Positions 1 through 8,471 of a DNA stretch of 12,405 nucleotides are shown in pieces. Below the pieces are notes generated by a model. That model saw only the letters and a list, made by a program, of their open reading frames with translations, was not told the origin of the DNA and ran no database searches. This DNA is from an uncultured Clostridia bacterium (GTDB lineage Bacteria > Bacillota > Clostridia > TANB77 > CAG-508): positions 1-12,405 of the forward strand of contig CALYBF010000032.1 of NCBI GenBank assembly GCA_944393755.1, in the 5' to 3' direction. The translations under genes were made by a program, and so were the position numbers. Each line of letters opens with the position of its first letter. Position 1 is the first letter of the stretch.

Positions 1-155
1 TATTTTTTTGATTTTTTCAATTGTTTTTTGATTTTAAAGATAAAATTTACTTATAAAACGATTCATCAAGTCTATCCCAAAATACACACCGCTTTTAATT
101 TCTTTTTTTGGAAATAAATTTAGACTAAAATCTTTGAAAAAATTAAAACAATTCA

Positions 156-199
156 ATTATAACACATCATTTTTAAAAAGTTTGTCGAAACCTGTCGAA
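156..199 (-). promoter_or_regulatory. Tandem Spo0A-like boxes with a TATAAT, promoter pointing left
   Basis: TGTCGAA occurs twice, at 183-189 and 193-199, ten bases apart, matching the Spo0A box consensus TGNCGAA in its tandem arrangement. On the minus strand the nearer box (TTCGACA) is followed after 21 bases by a perfect TATAAT (161-156). An over-long spacing with a box in place of the -35 is the layout known for Spo0A-activated sigma-A promoters such as spoIIG and spoIIE. The target would lie left of the window. The remaining DNA from 1 to 155 is AT-rich and holds no gene that I can support. Confidence 0.5.
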
Positions 200-262
200 A
201 ATAAAAATTTTTTTTAAAATAACTTTAATTTTTTAATATAAAACAAAAACTTACTTCTTTTT

Positions 263-346
263 CCTAATAGATGTGTCCCAAATTGGACAAAATGTCCTAT
301 TAGGGACGTTTCATTTTGGACATTTTGTCCAATTAGAAACGTCCCC
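263..346. repeat. Nested palindromic element, REP/MITE-like, downstream of mfd
   Basis: Several inverted repeats overlap here. A perfect 17-base pair, AATTGGACAAAATGTCC (281-297) and GGACATTTTGTCCAATT (318-334), has arms that are each self-complementary (GGACA/TGTCC). GGGACGTTTC (303-312) pairs with GAAACGTCCC (336-345). CCTAATAG (263-270) pairs with CTATTAGG (297-304). Not all pairs can form at once, so alternative folds exist. The element begins four bases after the mfd stop and could act as a terminator or 3' stabiliser. Dense palindromes ending in GGGAC resemble REP-type elements mobilised by IS200-like transposases; only one copy is in the window. Confidence 0.65.
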
Positions 347-350
347 AATA

Positions 351-3300
351 CTAAAACATCTTTAAAAACTCTTTAATATTTTTGATAAGCTCTTTTTCAG
401 TTTGTTTTTTCAAGAATAAAGTAATATAAGGCTCTATAGCATCTGAAAACTTAATATCTGTGCCATATTTTTTAATAAGAGAAGAGATAACATTTAGGTT
501 AAACTTATCTTTTTCAAAATAAAACACGACATTTTGAGAGCCAGTTTTTCTATTCTTCTTCTCTGTAATTTTAATAACTGGAGTATTTCTACATAGTTGT
601 TTTATCCTTGCAATTTCCAATAAATTATTTAATTCATCAGGCATATTTCCAAACCTATCTATAATCTCATCAACAACATTTGAAATATCTTCTTCAGTCC
701 TACATAGAGCAATTTTTTGATAAATATCAATTTTCTCGCTACTATCTTCTATATATGTATCTGGAATATAACTTGAAATATCAATATCAATTTGAATATC
801 TCTTTCTTCAGCTGTTTTTATTCCTTTAGTTTCTTTCACAACTTGGTCTAATAGCTCACAATAAGTATCATAACCAACTTGTTCTAGATGTCCTGATTGA
901 ATTTCACCGAAGTAGACTTCCAGCACCACGAATTTCCAAGTCTCTCATAGCAATTTTAAAGCCAGAACCAAATTCAGTAAATTCTTTTATAGCTTTCAGT
1001 CTTTTATCTGCAACTTCTGATAATAATTTATCTCTTTTATATGTGATATATGCATATGCTTGTCTTTCTGCTCTTCCGACTCTACCACGTATTTGATATA
1101 ATTGTGCAAGTCCCATCCTATCTGCATTTTCAACAATTATAGTATTCGCATTTGGAATATCAATACCAGATTCAAGAATTGTAGTACAAACTAAAACATT
1201 TGACTTACCCTCAACAAACTCTTGCATAATATCTTCTATTCTACTACCAGTCATTTGTCCGTGTGCGAAAACAACATCTGCCTCTGGCACTAGTTCTGAA
1301 ATTTCATCTGCTTTTCTTTCTATATTTTCCACTCTATTAAAAATATAAAATACCTGTCCACCTCTTTCAAGTTCTCTAATAATTGCTTCTCTTACAACTT
1401 CTTTATCATATTCTAATACATAAGTTTGAACTGGTTTTCTATTATAAGGTGGTTCATAAATAACTGACATATCACGAATACCTACAATTGACATATGCAT
1501 TGTTCTAGGTATTGGAGTTGCTGTCATTGTTAGAACATCTATACTCATTTTCATTTGTTTTATTTTTTCTTTTGCCTTGACTCCAAACCTATGCTCTTCA
1601 TCAATTATAAGCAAACCTAAATCTTTAAATAAAACATCGTTTCCAAGTATTCTATGAGTACCAATTAAAATATCTACTTCTCCAAGTTTTAATTTTCTTA
1701 TTACTTCCATTTGATATTTTCTAGTTTTAAACCTATTTAAAATTTCAACTCTAACAGGAAAATCTTTCATTCTCTTTTTAAATTCTTGGTATTGTTGCTC
1801 TGCAAGAACTGTTGTCGGAGCTAAGTATGCTACTTGTTTTCCGTCCATTACTGCTTTAAAAGCTGCCCTCATAGCTACTTCTGTTTTACCATATCCAACA
1901 TCACCACAAAGTAATCTATCCATAGGTCTTGGTTTTTCCATATCACTTTTTACTTCTTCAATACATCTTAATTGGTCGTCAGTTTCTTGATATGGGAATT
2001 TATCTTCAAACTCTTTTTGCCAAGGAGTATCTTTACTAAACGCAAAACCAACTGCATTTTCTCTTTTCGCATATAATTCTATTAATTCTTCTGCAACTTC
2101 TCTTAAATTGTTTTTAACTTTTGCTTTAGCTTTTTCCCAATCTCTAGTTCCTAATTTATTTATTTTAGGTTTAATTCTATCTCCACCAACATATTTTCTG
2201 ACACTATCTAAGTCAGATGTTGGAACATATAAAATTGCATCATCTGCATATTTTATTTTAATATAATCTTTAACAATTCCGTCTGCTTCTAATGTATTTA
2301 CACCAATGTAAATACCTATACCATATCTTTTATGAACTACATAATCTCCTTGTTTTAAATCTGCAAATACAACTTTTTCTCCTTCTTTAAATGCTGTATT
2401 TGTAATTCTTCTTCTCTTTCTCTCTCCACTAATTAGCTCATCTGCTACTATTACTATTTGGTTTATATCATAATTTTTAAAACCTGAAGATAATGTTCCA
2501 ACAGATATTGTAACAACGTTTTCTCTAGATTTTACAATTATTGTTTGGTTTAATTTTTCTTCAATTTTACAAGGAATTTCTTTATCTTCTAATAATGTTT
2601 TTAATTTTTTTGCCTTTTCTTTTGTTTCTATTAAGATATATACACTTTTATTTTTTCTCAAAAAAGTTTTTAAATCTTTAAATAAAGTCTCAATTTCGCT
2701 TTTATAATAATTTATATTTTTATAATCAAATTTATATTTTTCACAATCTATCTTTAAAGAATTGTCTTCTTTTTCTACATACACTAATTGTTTTTTATCT
2801 AATATTTCTTCTATATTATTAAAGTCTAATTCATTATTTATTGCTTCTGGTACTTCTTTTTCCTTTGATATTAAACTTTCTATTAAATTTTCTCTATCTT
2901 TTTTAATATTTATAGAACGCGCCTTTATTTTTGATATTTCATCTAAAAATATTACATAATTTGAGTTCAAATACTCTAAAACACTTTCACTATGTTCATA
3001 AAAACAATCAAAATATTTGTCTATTTTAGATGTATAATTTCCTATTTTTATTTGTTCTATATCTTCTTCTATTATTTCTTGATTAGAATTAAGTTCATAT
3101 TTTTTTCTTATTATTTTACATACTTCATCTAGTTTTTTCTCTAGTATATATTCGTTTGCAGGATATATTGTTACTTCTTGTTTATTTGAAATAGACCTTT
3201 GGCTTTCTATATTAAATTCTCTAATTGAATCTATTTCATCTCCCCAAAATTCTACTCTTATTCCTGTTTTTTGGTTTATTGATATATCTACAATGTCTCC

Positions 3301-3825
3301 CCTTACACTAAATTGCCCTCTTCCGTCTATTAAGTCATATCTTACATAGCCTAAATCTACTAATTTCTTTTTAATATCTTCTAAATTATAAATATCTCCT
3401 ACTTTAAATTTTATCTCATTTTTATATAATGTGTTTTTTGAAGGTAATTTTTGTGATACTGCTTCTATTGTTGTTACAACTATTTGACTTCTCTTATTTT
3501 TAATTTTGTTTAAAGCTTCTATTCTTTCATATAAATTTTCTTTACTTTCTGCTACATAGTCATATGTTACTACTTCTTTTTTTGGGAAATATACAACATT
3601 TTCTGTAAAATATTTTATATCTTGATATATTCTTTTTGCTTGTATTTCATTATATGTTAAAACACATATTGGTTTTTTAGTATATTCATATACAGATGTA
3701 AGTACTTCTACCATACCAACGTCATTTAAGCCCGATATTGCTATCGGACTTTTTTTATTTTCTATATTACTTGTTAGTTTAACAAAGTTTGAACTTTTAC
3801 CAAGCTCTCCTAATATTGTATTCAT
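351..3825 (-). CDS. mfd: Transcription-repair coupling factor Mfd, split by a +1 frameshift
   Basis: Mfd is a cytosolic ATP-dependent DNA translocase that removes stalled RNA polymerase from lesions and recruits UvrA. The first frame (904-3825) gives 973 residues. An N-terminal UvrB-like region comes first, then the CarD-like polymerase-interacting domain from about residue 487 (GDYVVHKRYGIGIY). The RecG-like helicase follows, with Walker A GDVGYGKT near 641, DEEH at 742-745, TATPIPRT, and motif VI QIRGRVGR near 910. This frame stops at CTT CGG TGA inside the TRG motif (RGAGSLL). The rest of that motif (GEIQSGH) and the C-terminal D7 domain lie in the +1 frame, ending at 351. Dropping one base (C at 909) gives about 1,157 residues, the usual Mfd length. 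ATG at 3825 has AGGAGA seven bases upstream. It lies 20 bp after the membrane-protein gene and is probably cotranscribed with it. The identity is certain; whether the split is programmed decoding, a mutation or an assembly error is not settled. Confidence 0.93.
904..912 (-). promoter_or_regulatory. Candidate +1 frameshift site CTT CGG TGA in mfd
   Basis: Read on the minus strand, the zero frame runs GGA AGT CTA CTT CGG TGA and stops. If the ribosome moves one base forward from CTT (to TTC), the next codons are GGT GAA ATT CAA, giving LLGEIQSGH. That matches the conserved Mfd/RecG TRG motif with no residue gained or lost. CGG is not used in frame anywhere else in this gene. An intact in-frame CTT GGA GAA occurs in the same gene at 1678-1686, so CTTGG itself is not systematically misread. 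I see only a weak purine-rich GGAAG a few bases upstream as a possible stimulator. Confidence 0.6.
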
Positions 3826-3845
3826 TTACTTTCTCCTGCTAATTT

Positions 3846-4241
3846 TTAAGCATTTTCTGTTTGTTTTTCTTCTTTTTCTGGTTGCTTTTTATTTTCTTTT
3901 GCTATAAATCTTAACATACCTGCACAAGATATTATGAAACAAACACCTGCTACTAAGTTTACAATACTTATAAATATATTTGTAAGATTAAAGTTTAAAA
4001 TGTAAATAGCTCCAAGTATAATTCCTATTATAGGCCCTGCTTTCTTCTTTTTTAGAGAAAATCCCATAAAAATTATAACTAATGCTAATACTATTAATGC
4101 TACGAGTGATGTTATCAATTTATATAAATATGTATATGCAAATGGTCTTAACCCTACTACATTAATTAATGATAAAGTGTGTAATACTAAAAAAATAACT
4201 CCCCATAATACTACAACTGATTTATACCTTTTTTCGTTCAT
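3846..4241 (-). CDS. Small hypothetical membrane protein with four predicted helices
   Basis: A 131-residue protein that I do not recognise. Hydrophobic stretches suggest four membrane helices at about residues 8-30, 37-62, 68-90 and 94-112. The loop between the second and third is basic (SLKKKKAGP). The C-terminal tail is hydrophilic and charged (AKENKKQPEKEEKQTENA) and probably cytoplasmic. There is no signal peptide cleavage site or catalytic motif. ATG at 4241 follows a GGGAGAG ribosome binding site and a good sigma-A promoter (4272-4300). The stop lies 20 bp before the mfd start, so the two are probably one transcript, but nothing in the protein suggests a repair role. A generic DUF-type membrane protein is the safest call. 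Confidence 0.8.
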   Translation of the reverse strand: MNEKRYKSVVVLWGVIFLVLHTLSLINVVGLRPFAYTYLYKLITSLVALIVLALVIIFMGFSLKKKKAGPIIGIILGAIYILNFNLTNIFISIVNLVAGVCFIISCAGMLRFIAKENKKQPEKEEKQTENA

Positions 4242-4271
4242 CTGTATCTCTCCCTTCTTTCGTATATATAT

Positions 4272-4300
4272 GTTATAGCAAATTTTTCTTTATTTGTCAA
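4272..4300 (-). promoter_or_regulatory. Sigma-A promoter for the membrane protein gene and mfd
   Basis: On the minus strand there is a consensus -35 TTGACA (4300-4295), a 17-base spacer and a -10 TATAAC (4277-4272). The start codon lies about 30 bases downstream, with a GGGAGAG ribosome binding site between. It is arranged back to back with the promoter of the acyltransferase gene, with only three bases between the two -35 hexamers. Confidence 0.8.
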
Positions 4301-4303
4301 TTG

Positions 4304-4332
4304 TTGACAGATTTTTTCTAAAAATATATAAT
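4304..4332 (+). promoter_or_regulatory. Sigma-A promoter for the acyltransferase gene
   Basis: This is a perfect consensus promoter: TTGACA (4304-4309), a 17-base spacer and TATAAT (4327-4332). Transcription would start around 4339, giving a leader of about 25 bases that contains the ribosome binding site AAAGGTGAT (4352-4360). It diverges from the promoter at 4272-4300. Confidence 0.85.
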
Positions 4333-4364
4333 CTAGAAAAACAAACAAAATAAAGGTGATTTAT

Positions 4365-4943
4365 TTGAAAAATTTTATAAAATTTCTTTTTTGTAAACTA
4401 TTATTTAGAGTTAAATATTATAATTTAGAAAACTTAGAAATATATAATAAATTTTTGATTTGCCCTAATCACTCTACTATATTTGACCCTTTTTTTATAT
4501 ATCCTATGATAGATAATTTATTTATTATGGCAAAATCAGAAATTTTTAAAAATAAATTGTTTTCAAAGATTTTAAAACATTATAATGTTTTTCCTGTAAA
4601 TAGAAATAAAGTTGATATTAATAGTCTTTTAAAATCATTTTCTGTTTTTAAGCACAATAATAGTTGTAAGCTCTTGATTTTTCCAGAAGGTGGAGTTATT
4701 AAAAATAAAGATGATATTGGTAAGAAATATCACAATGGGCCTACTTTTATATCATCTAAATTACATATTCCAATTGTTCCTGTTTTTATTACAAGAAGAC
4801 CTAGATTTTTCTCAAAAGTAGATGTTATTTTAGGAACTCCATATTTTGTAGACAATAATTTAAAAGATAAAGCTGAACTTAAACAACAATCAAAAAATTT
4901 AATTGATAAAATCTATAATTTAAAAGATAAGCCCTCAGATTAG
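4365..4943 (+). CDS. plsC: PlsC-type 1-acylglycerol-3-phosphate acyltransferase
   Basis: A membrane-associated acyltransferase of the PlsC/LPLAT family, which transfers an acyl chain to lysophosphatidic acid to make phosphatidic acid. Visible motifs are the catalytic NHSTIFD (HX4D), the block II motif FPVNR, FPEGG in place of the usual FPEGT, and the block IV motif PIVPVF. At about 192 residues it is near the short end for the family and has only a weakly hydrophobic N terminus. I chose TTG at 4365 because the ribosome binding site AAAGGTGAT (4352-4360) sits correctly before it. A GTG three codons earlier lies inside that site. The gene stands alone on the plus strand with its own promoter and terminator. 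The FPEGG variant and the orphan context mean the acceptor substrate could differ from that of canonical PlsC. Confidence 0.85.
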   Translation: MKNFIKFLFCKLLFRVKYYNLENLEIYNKFLICPNHSTIFDPFFIYPMIDNLFIMAKSEIFKNKLFSKILKHYNVFPVNRNKVDINSLLKSFSVFKHNNSCKLLIFPEGGVIKNKDDIGKKYHNGPTFISSKLHIPIVPVFITRRPRFFSKVDVILGTPYFVDNNLKDKAELKQQSKNLIDKIYNLKDKPSD

Positions 4944-4957
4944 TGAGGACTTATTTT
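4927..4957 (+). terminator. Hairpin terminator at the end of the acyltransferase gene
   Basis: Arms ATAAGCCCTCA (4927-4937) and TGAGGACTTAT (4944-4954) pair with one mismatch around a six-base loop that contains the stop codon, and TTT continues the arm. On the minus strand the mismatch becomes a U-G pair, so the hairpin could also end transcription of the convergent gene at 4961-5584. The poly-T tract is short. Confidence 0.6.
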
Positions 4958-4960
4958 GTA

Positions 4961-5584
4961 CTATGCCATTGCTAGAACTCTTTTTTCTTCTCTTACAACA
5001 GCTTTTGGTCTAAGTAGTATTACAGGTCTTACTGCTTTGGGCTTTCTCATAGGCAGATTATAATAATCTACCACTTTGCTAATCACATCTGACTCACCTT
5101 CACTCTTACAAATTTCATAGTAATATCCACCAGCAGATACTGCAACTGTTTTAAAAATCTTTCCAGATTTGGAAAAACTTAAAGAGTTTACATCTTCTGG
5201 TGTATAAAGCCAATATTTTCTATCAGTATCATTTTGATAAACAAACTCATCTTGTGGTGTACTACTTCTTACACCATACATCCACGGTTGTGAAATCAGC
5301 TTACAAACTCTATTAACACTCTCAATATCATAACACTCAAAACCGTAGGTACTACATCTACCATATATCCTTAAATCAAATATTGGCTCTACTACATATT
5401 TTGCAAGAGTAAGGTCTCTAAACACTCCTTGCTTAGTTTCAAGACCTACAAATCTTGCAGTCAAAGTACTTGGCAAATCATCTGTTGAAAACTCTTGAGG
5501 TGTTCCACTAGTAATTAAGCATTTCCTTTCTCTTGGAACTTCTATCTGAATTTCGTTAGGGTAATCATCATATGATAGTTTCAT
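4961..5584 (-). CDS. Hypothetical protein of unusually high GC for this region
   Basis: A 207-residue protein that I do not recognise. It is soluble-looking, with no signal peptide, membrane segment or familiar catalytic motif. It is rich in Tyr, Val and Arg, contains a few scattered Cys residues, and ends in a basic, Pro/Val-rich stretch (MRKPKAVRPVILLRPKAVVREEKRVLAMA is the region at about 179-207). Three sampled 60-base stretches are about 35-37% GC, against about 22-30% in sampled stretches of topB and mfd. That difference suggests later acquisition or different codon selection. ATG at 5584 has AAAGG seven bases upstream. A plausible promoter (5645-5673) lies beyond the topB terminator, so the gene is probably transcribed alone. 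It is not obviously phage-derived. The length and clean ribosome binding site support a real gene. Confidence 0.7.
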   Translation of the reverse strand: MKLSYDDYPNEIQIEVPRERKCLITSGTPQEFSTDDLPSTLTARFVGLETKQGVFRDLTLAKYVVEPIFDLRIYGRCSTYGFECYDIESVNRVCKLISQPWMYGVRSSTPQDEFVYQNDTDRKYWLYTPEDVNSLSFSKSGKIFKTVAVSAGGYYYEICKSEGESDVISKVVDYYNLPMRKPKAVRPVILLRPKAVVREEKRVLAMA

Positions 5585-5612
5585 AGCAAACCTTTCTACT
5601 AGCCACTAGTAC

Positions 5613-5642
5613 AAAAAACATATGACTTTTGCCATATGTTTT
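5613..5642 (-). terminator. Intrinsic terminator after topB
   Basis: A ten-base-pair stem with arms at 5633-5642 and 5615-5624 (core CATATG) and an eight-base loop is followed on the minus strand by a run of six T then GT. It lies about 70 bases after the topB stop and before the ribosome binding site of the next gene. It therefore separates the HD/topB unit from the gene at 4961-5584. The start of that gene's own transcript would fall inside it. Confidence 0.65.
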
Positions 5643-5644
5643 AT

Positions 5645-5673
5645 ATTTTATCATTTCTGGAAAAAATTTACAA
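5645..5673 (-). promoter_or_regulatory. Probable promoter for the gene at 4961-5584
   Basis: On the minus strand TTGTAA (5673-5668), a 17-base spacer and TAAAAT (5650-5645) make a reasonable sigma-A promoter. It overlaps the start of the topB terminator hairpin. A short inverted repeat, ACTAG-CCA-CTAGT (about 5599-5611), lies just before the ribosome binding site and may affect initiation. Confidence 0.45.
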
Positions 5674-5710
5674 CCAATATTTCATTTTTTTCTCTATTTT
5701 CACAGAAAAT

Positions 5711-7663
5711 TTACATTTTAATTACTAATTTATTAAATTTAGAATTGATATAATTTGTTAATTTTTCCATAAAAACTTCTGGTTTTATTTCTTTTTTTGC
5801 AACCATTTCTAAACCTTTTTCCCAGCTTGCTGTAAGTTTTGGGTTTAACATATCTGGCATTGAACCAAATATTATGTCATATATACTTTCACCTTTTAGA
5901 GTAGGTGTTATTATTTGTGTTTTCTTATTTATTTCTATATATTTTATTTTTTCTAATTTTTTGATTATCTCTGCTCTAGTTGCACTTGTTCCAATTCCAG
6001 CACCTTTTATTTGTTCTCTTAATTCTTCATCTTCAATTAGTTTACCCGCATTTTCCATAGCTAGGATAATAGATCCAGAATTATATCTAGAAGGTGGTGA
6101 TGTTTCAGCTTCTTTTAGCTCGTAATTTTGTACTTCTATTTCTTGTCCTTTTTTTAGATTTTTTAATATTTCAATATTATTTTCTTCATTATCTTTCTCT
6201 GTTTTTTCACCTTTTTTATTATTCTTATCTGGTTTTAAAATTTCCAAAAAGCCTTGTTTTACACAAACTTTTTCACTAGCTGAAAAACTTTCTTTTTTTT
6301 CTCCATTTTCCACTTCAATATTTACTTGTATTTTTTGATATTCTGCAACTGGATAAAATATTGCTAAAAATCTATGTACAATTACCTTATAAACCTTTTT
6401 TTGTAAATCTGGTAAATTATTTAAATTCTCAAACCCCTGTCCAGTCGGAATAATTGCATAATGGTCTGTTATTTTACTATCATTTACATATTTAGTTTTT
6501 ATTAAATTTGTAGAATATTTCTCATCTATCATTTTTTTAATAAATTCTTTTGTTTCTTCATCATTATATCCTCTTGCTATTCCATTTAAATTTTTTGTAA
6601 TTTCTTTCGCAACTGCTGTTGATAGTACTCTTGCATCTGTTCTTGGATAAGTAACTAATTTTTTCTCATAAAGATTTTGTATAATTTCCAAAGTTTCATC
6701 TGGTTTTATTTTAAATCTTTTTGTACACTCATTTTGAATTTCTGCTAAATTAAATAACAGTGGTGCATTTTCTTTTTGTTTTGATTTTTTTAATTCTACT
6801 ATTTTAGATATTTTTCCTGCTAAACTTTTAATAAACTCTTTTGCATCTTCTTCTTTTTTTAAACCTTGTTCATTATAAAGTTTTTGAGATTCAAACATTG
6901 AAGAATTTTCATTAACTTTCCACTCTGCCTTAAAGTTTGATTCTTTTTCTCCAAATATTCCTTGTATTTTATAATATTTTGTTTTCTTAAAATTTCTAAT
7001 CTCTCTTTCTCTAGAAACAATCATACCAAGTACACAAGTCATAACTCTACCGACTGATATAGATGCTTTATCTTCATTTATCTTATTTGCTAAATTTCTT
7101 CCATATATTATAGAAAGTAATCTAGAAAAATTTATGCCTATTAAATAATCTTCTTTTGCTCTTAAATATGCACTATCTGATAAACTATCATAATATGATG
7201 CATCTTTTGCTTCTCTTATTCCTCTTAAAATTTCTTCCTCTGTTTGTGAATCTATCCACACCCTTTTCATTTTAGCCTTTGGGTTAGGTTTCGCCATCAT
7301 AAAAACAAGCCTTTGTATATATTCTCCTTCTCGTCCAGAGTCTCCTGCATTATAAATTTCTTCAACATCTTCTCTTTGTAGTAAACTTTGTACAATATTA
7401 AATTGTTTTTGAACTTGTGGTATAATTTCGTACTTCCACTTTTCTGGTATAAACGGTAGGGTATCTAGTCTCCAATATTTTAATTTTTCATCATACTTTT
7501 CGGGATAGCTCATAGTTACTAAATGACCTACACACCAAGTTATTATCCAATTATCTGACTCTAGATAACCATCTTTTCTTTTTGTTGTTATTTTTAGTGC
7601 TTTTGCAAATTCCATAGCAACAGATGGTTTTTCTGTTATTAATAGTTTTTTACTCAATTTCAA
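5711..7663 (-). CDS. topB: DNA topoisomerase III
   Basis: A type IA topoisomerase that cuts one DNA strand through a 5'-phosphotyrosine and helps resolve linked replication or recombination intermediates. The Toprim domain has EKPS (Glu11) and GDSGREGE (Asp108 to Glu113). The central domain has GINFSRLLS and SVGRVMT. The catalytic Tyr339 lies in VTYPRTDAR, typical of TopB. GAGIGTSATRAEII lies near residue 560. At 650 residues it ends soon after the core and lacks the C-terminal extension seen in longer members (about 730 in Bacillus subtilis). No zinc-finger cysteines are visible at the end. The start is TTG at 7663 with AAAGGATGAT upstream. The upstream HD gene ends one base before it (TGA-T-TTG), so the two are probably translationally coupled. 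A terminator follows at 5613-5642. Confidence 0.93.
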   Translation of the reverse strand: MKLSKKLLITEKPSVAMEFAKALKITTKRKDGYLESDNWIITWCVGHLVTMSYPEKYDEKLKYWRLDTLPFIPEKWKYEIIPQVQKQFNIVQSLLQREDVEEIYNAGDSGREGEYIQRLVFMMAKPNPKAKMKRVWIDSQTEEEILRGIREAKDASYYDSLSDSAYLRAKEDYLIGINFSRLLSIIYGRNLANKINEDKASISVGRVMTCVLGMIVSREREIRNFKKTKYYKIQGIFGEKESNFKAEWKVNENSSMFESQKLYNEQGLKKEEDAKEFIKSLAGKISKIVELKKSKQKENAPLLFNLAEIQNECTKRFKIKPDETLEIIQNLYEKKLVTYPRTDARVLSTAVAKEITKNLNGIARGYNDEETKEFIKKMIDEKYSTNLIKTKYVNDSKITDHYAIIPTGQGFENLNNLPDLQKKVYKVIVHRFLAIFYPVAEYQKIQVNIEVENGEKKESFSASEKVCVKQGFLEILKPDKNNKKGEKTEKDNEENNIEILKNLKKGQEIEVQNYELKEAETSPPSRYNSGSIILAMENAGKLIEDEELREQIKGAGIGTSATRAEIIKKLEKIKYIEINKKTQIITPTLKGESIYDIIFGSMPDMLNPKLTASWEKGLEMVAKKEIKPEVFMEKLTNYINSKFNKLVIKM

Positions 7664-7664
7664 A

Positions 7665-8471
7665 TCATCCTTTATATCTTTTTCTTAATCTTAATATTAT
7701 ATTTCTTTGTAAAATTTCTTCTAGATTTTCCATTTGTTTTTTTGTTTTTTCATCTTTAAAATCAAACCTATCTAAAATTCTTTTTACATAATTTTCTTTG
7801 TATACTATTGATAAACTTTCTTTAAAATTAATGTCATATATATATGATAAAAGTATTAATACACCATCTACTGTATCATTTTTTTCACATCCACATTTTT
7901 TCACTTGTCTTTCAACTTTAAATTGTTGTTCAACTTTAACATTAATTTTTGAATTTTCAACTCTTTCTACTTCTTCTTTACTTTTCCAATAAATTTCCGC
8001 ACCTTCATATAAAATATCTAATTTATCAGCATCTCTAATTATTTTTGAAAATAGTAATTCTTCCTCGTTCAATGATTCTTCTATTTTATATTTATTGTGA
8101 TTTTCTATTGCTTTTAATATTATTGGAATATAATGTTTGTCATCTATATATTTTTTAATATAATCATCTTTTTCTAATACCTCTACACCTAGTTTTGCAT
8201 GGTCTAGAATCATCTCATTTAAAAATCTATTATCTAAAGTATATTGTTTAAATCTTCCTATGTCGTGTAGCAAACCTATTAACATAGCAATTTCTTTTTG
8301 CTCATCACTTAGTCCTAGTTTTTCTGATAATATCTTGCACTCTTCCATTACTCTTAATGAGTGTAATTTTTTTCTTTCTATACCATCAAATTCCTTTTCG
8401 TATTCATATTCTTCTTCATATGGTGCAACATACTTTAAGAATTCTTCTTTACATTTATTTAAATTAACCAT
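7665..8471 (-). CDS. HD-domain phosphohydrolase, paralogue 2
   Basis: A predicted metal-dependent phosphohydrolase of the HD superfamily, about 268 residues and soluble. Counting from ATG at 8471, the likely metal ligands are His37 (KLHSLR), His69-Asp70 (GLLHDIGR), His91 (DHAKLG), His125 (ENHNK) and Asp147 (IRDADKLD). This H...HD...H...H...D set is typical of active HD enzymes. The substrate is unknown; nucleotides or cyclic nucleotides are possible but not shown. It has a CGC motif near residue 190 and a basic C terminus. ATG at 8471 overlaps the stop of the upstream paralogue by eight bases. A TTG at 8480 in the same frame is an alternative start. It is followed after one base by topB. Similarity to the next gene upstream (GLLHDIGRF, HAKLGV, RFxFKDE) indicates tandem duplication. 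Confidence 0.85.
   Translation of the reverse strand: MVNLNKCKEEFLKYVAPYEEEYEYEKEFDGIERKKLHSLRVMEECKILSEKLGLSDEQKEIAMLIGLLHDIGRFKQYTLDNRFLNEMILDHAKLGVEVLEKDDYIKKYIDDKHYIPIILKAIENHNKYKIEESLNEEELLFSKIIRDADKLDILYEGAEIYWKSKEEVERVENSKINVKVEQQFKVERQVKKCGCEKNDTVDGVLILLSYIYDINFKESLSIVYKENYVKRILDRFDFKDEKTKKQMENLEEILQRNIILRLRKRYKG

Noticed and set aside
50..120. Short minus-strand reading frame (…GVYFGIDLMNRFISKFYL) in the left intergenic region
   Set aside because: It has no ribosome binding site or recognisable similarity, is very short and lies in AT-rich DNA.
904..929. Treating the 351-929 and 904-3825 reading frames as two separate genes
   Set aside because: Both are parts of one Mfd protein. 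The apparent N terminus of the downstream frame is only an out-of-frame overlap, and no ribosome binding site precedes it.
2762..2959. Plus-strand reading frames opposite mfd, topB, the HD genes and gltD
   Set aside because: They are Ser/Phe/Leu-rich antisense shadows of AT-rich coding DNA with no ribosome binding sites or domains.
4356..4364. GTG start for the acyltransferase gene
   Set aside because: This GTG lies inside the ribosome binding site AAAGGTGAT; TTG at 4365 is correctly spaced from it. The same reasoning moves the HD gene start from GTG 9258 to ATG 9246.
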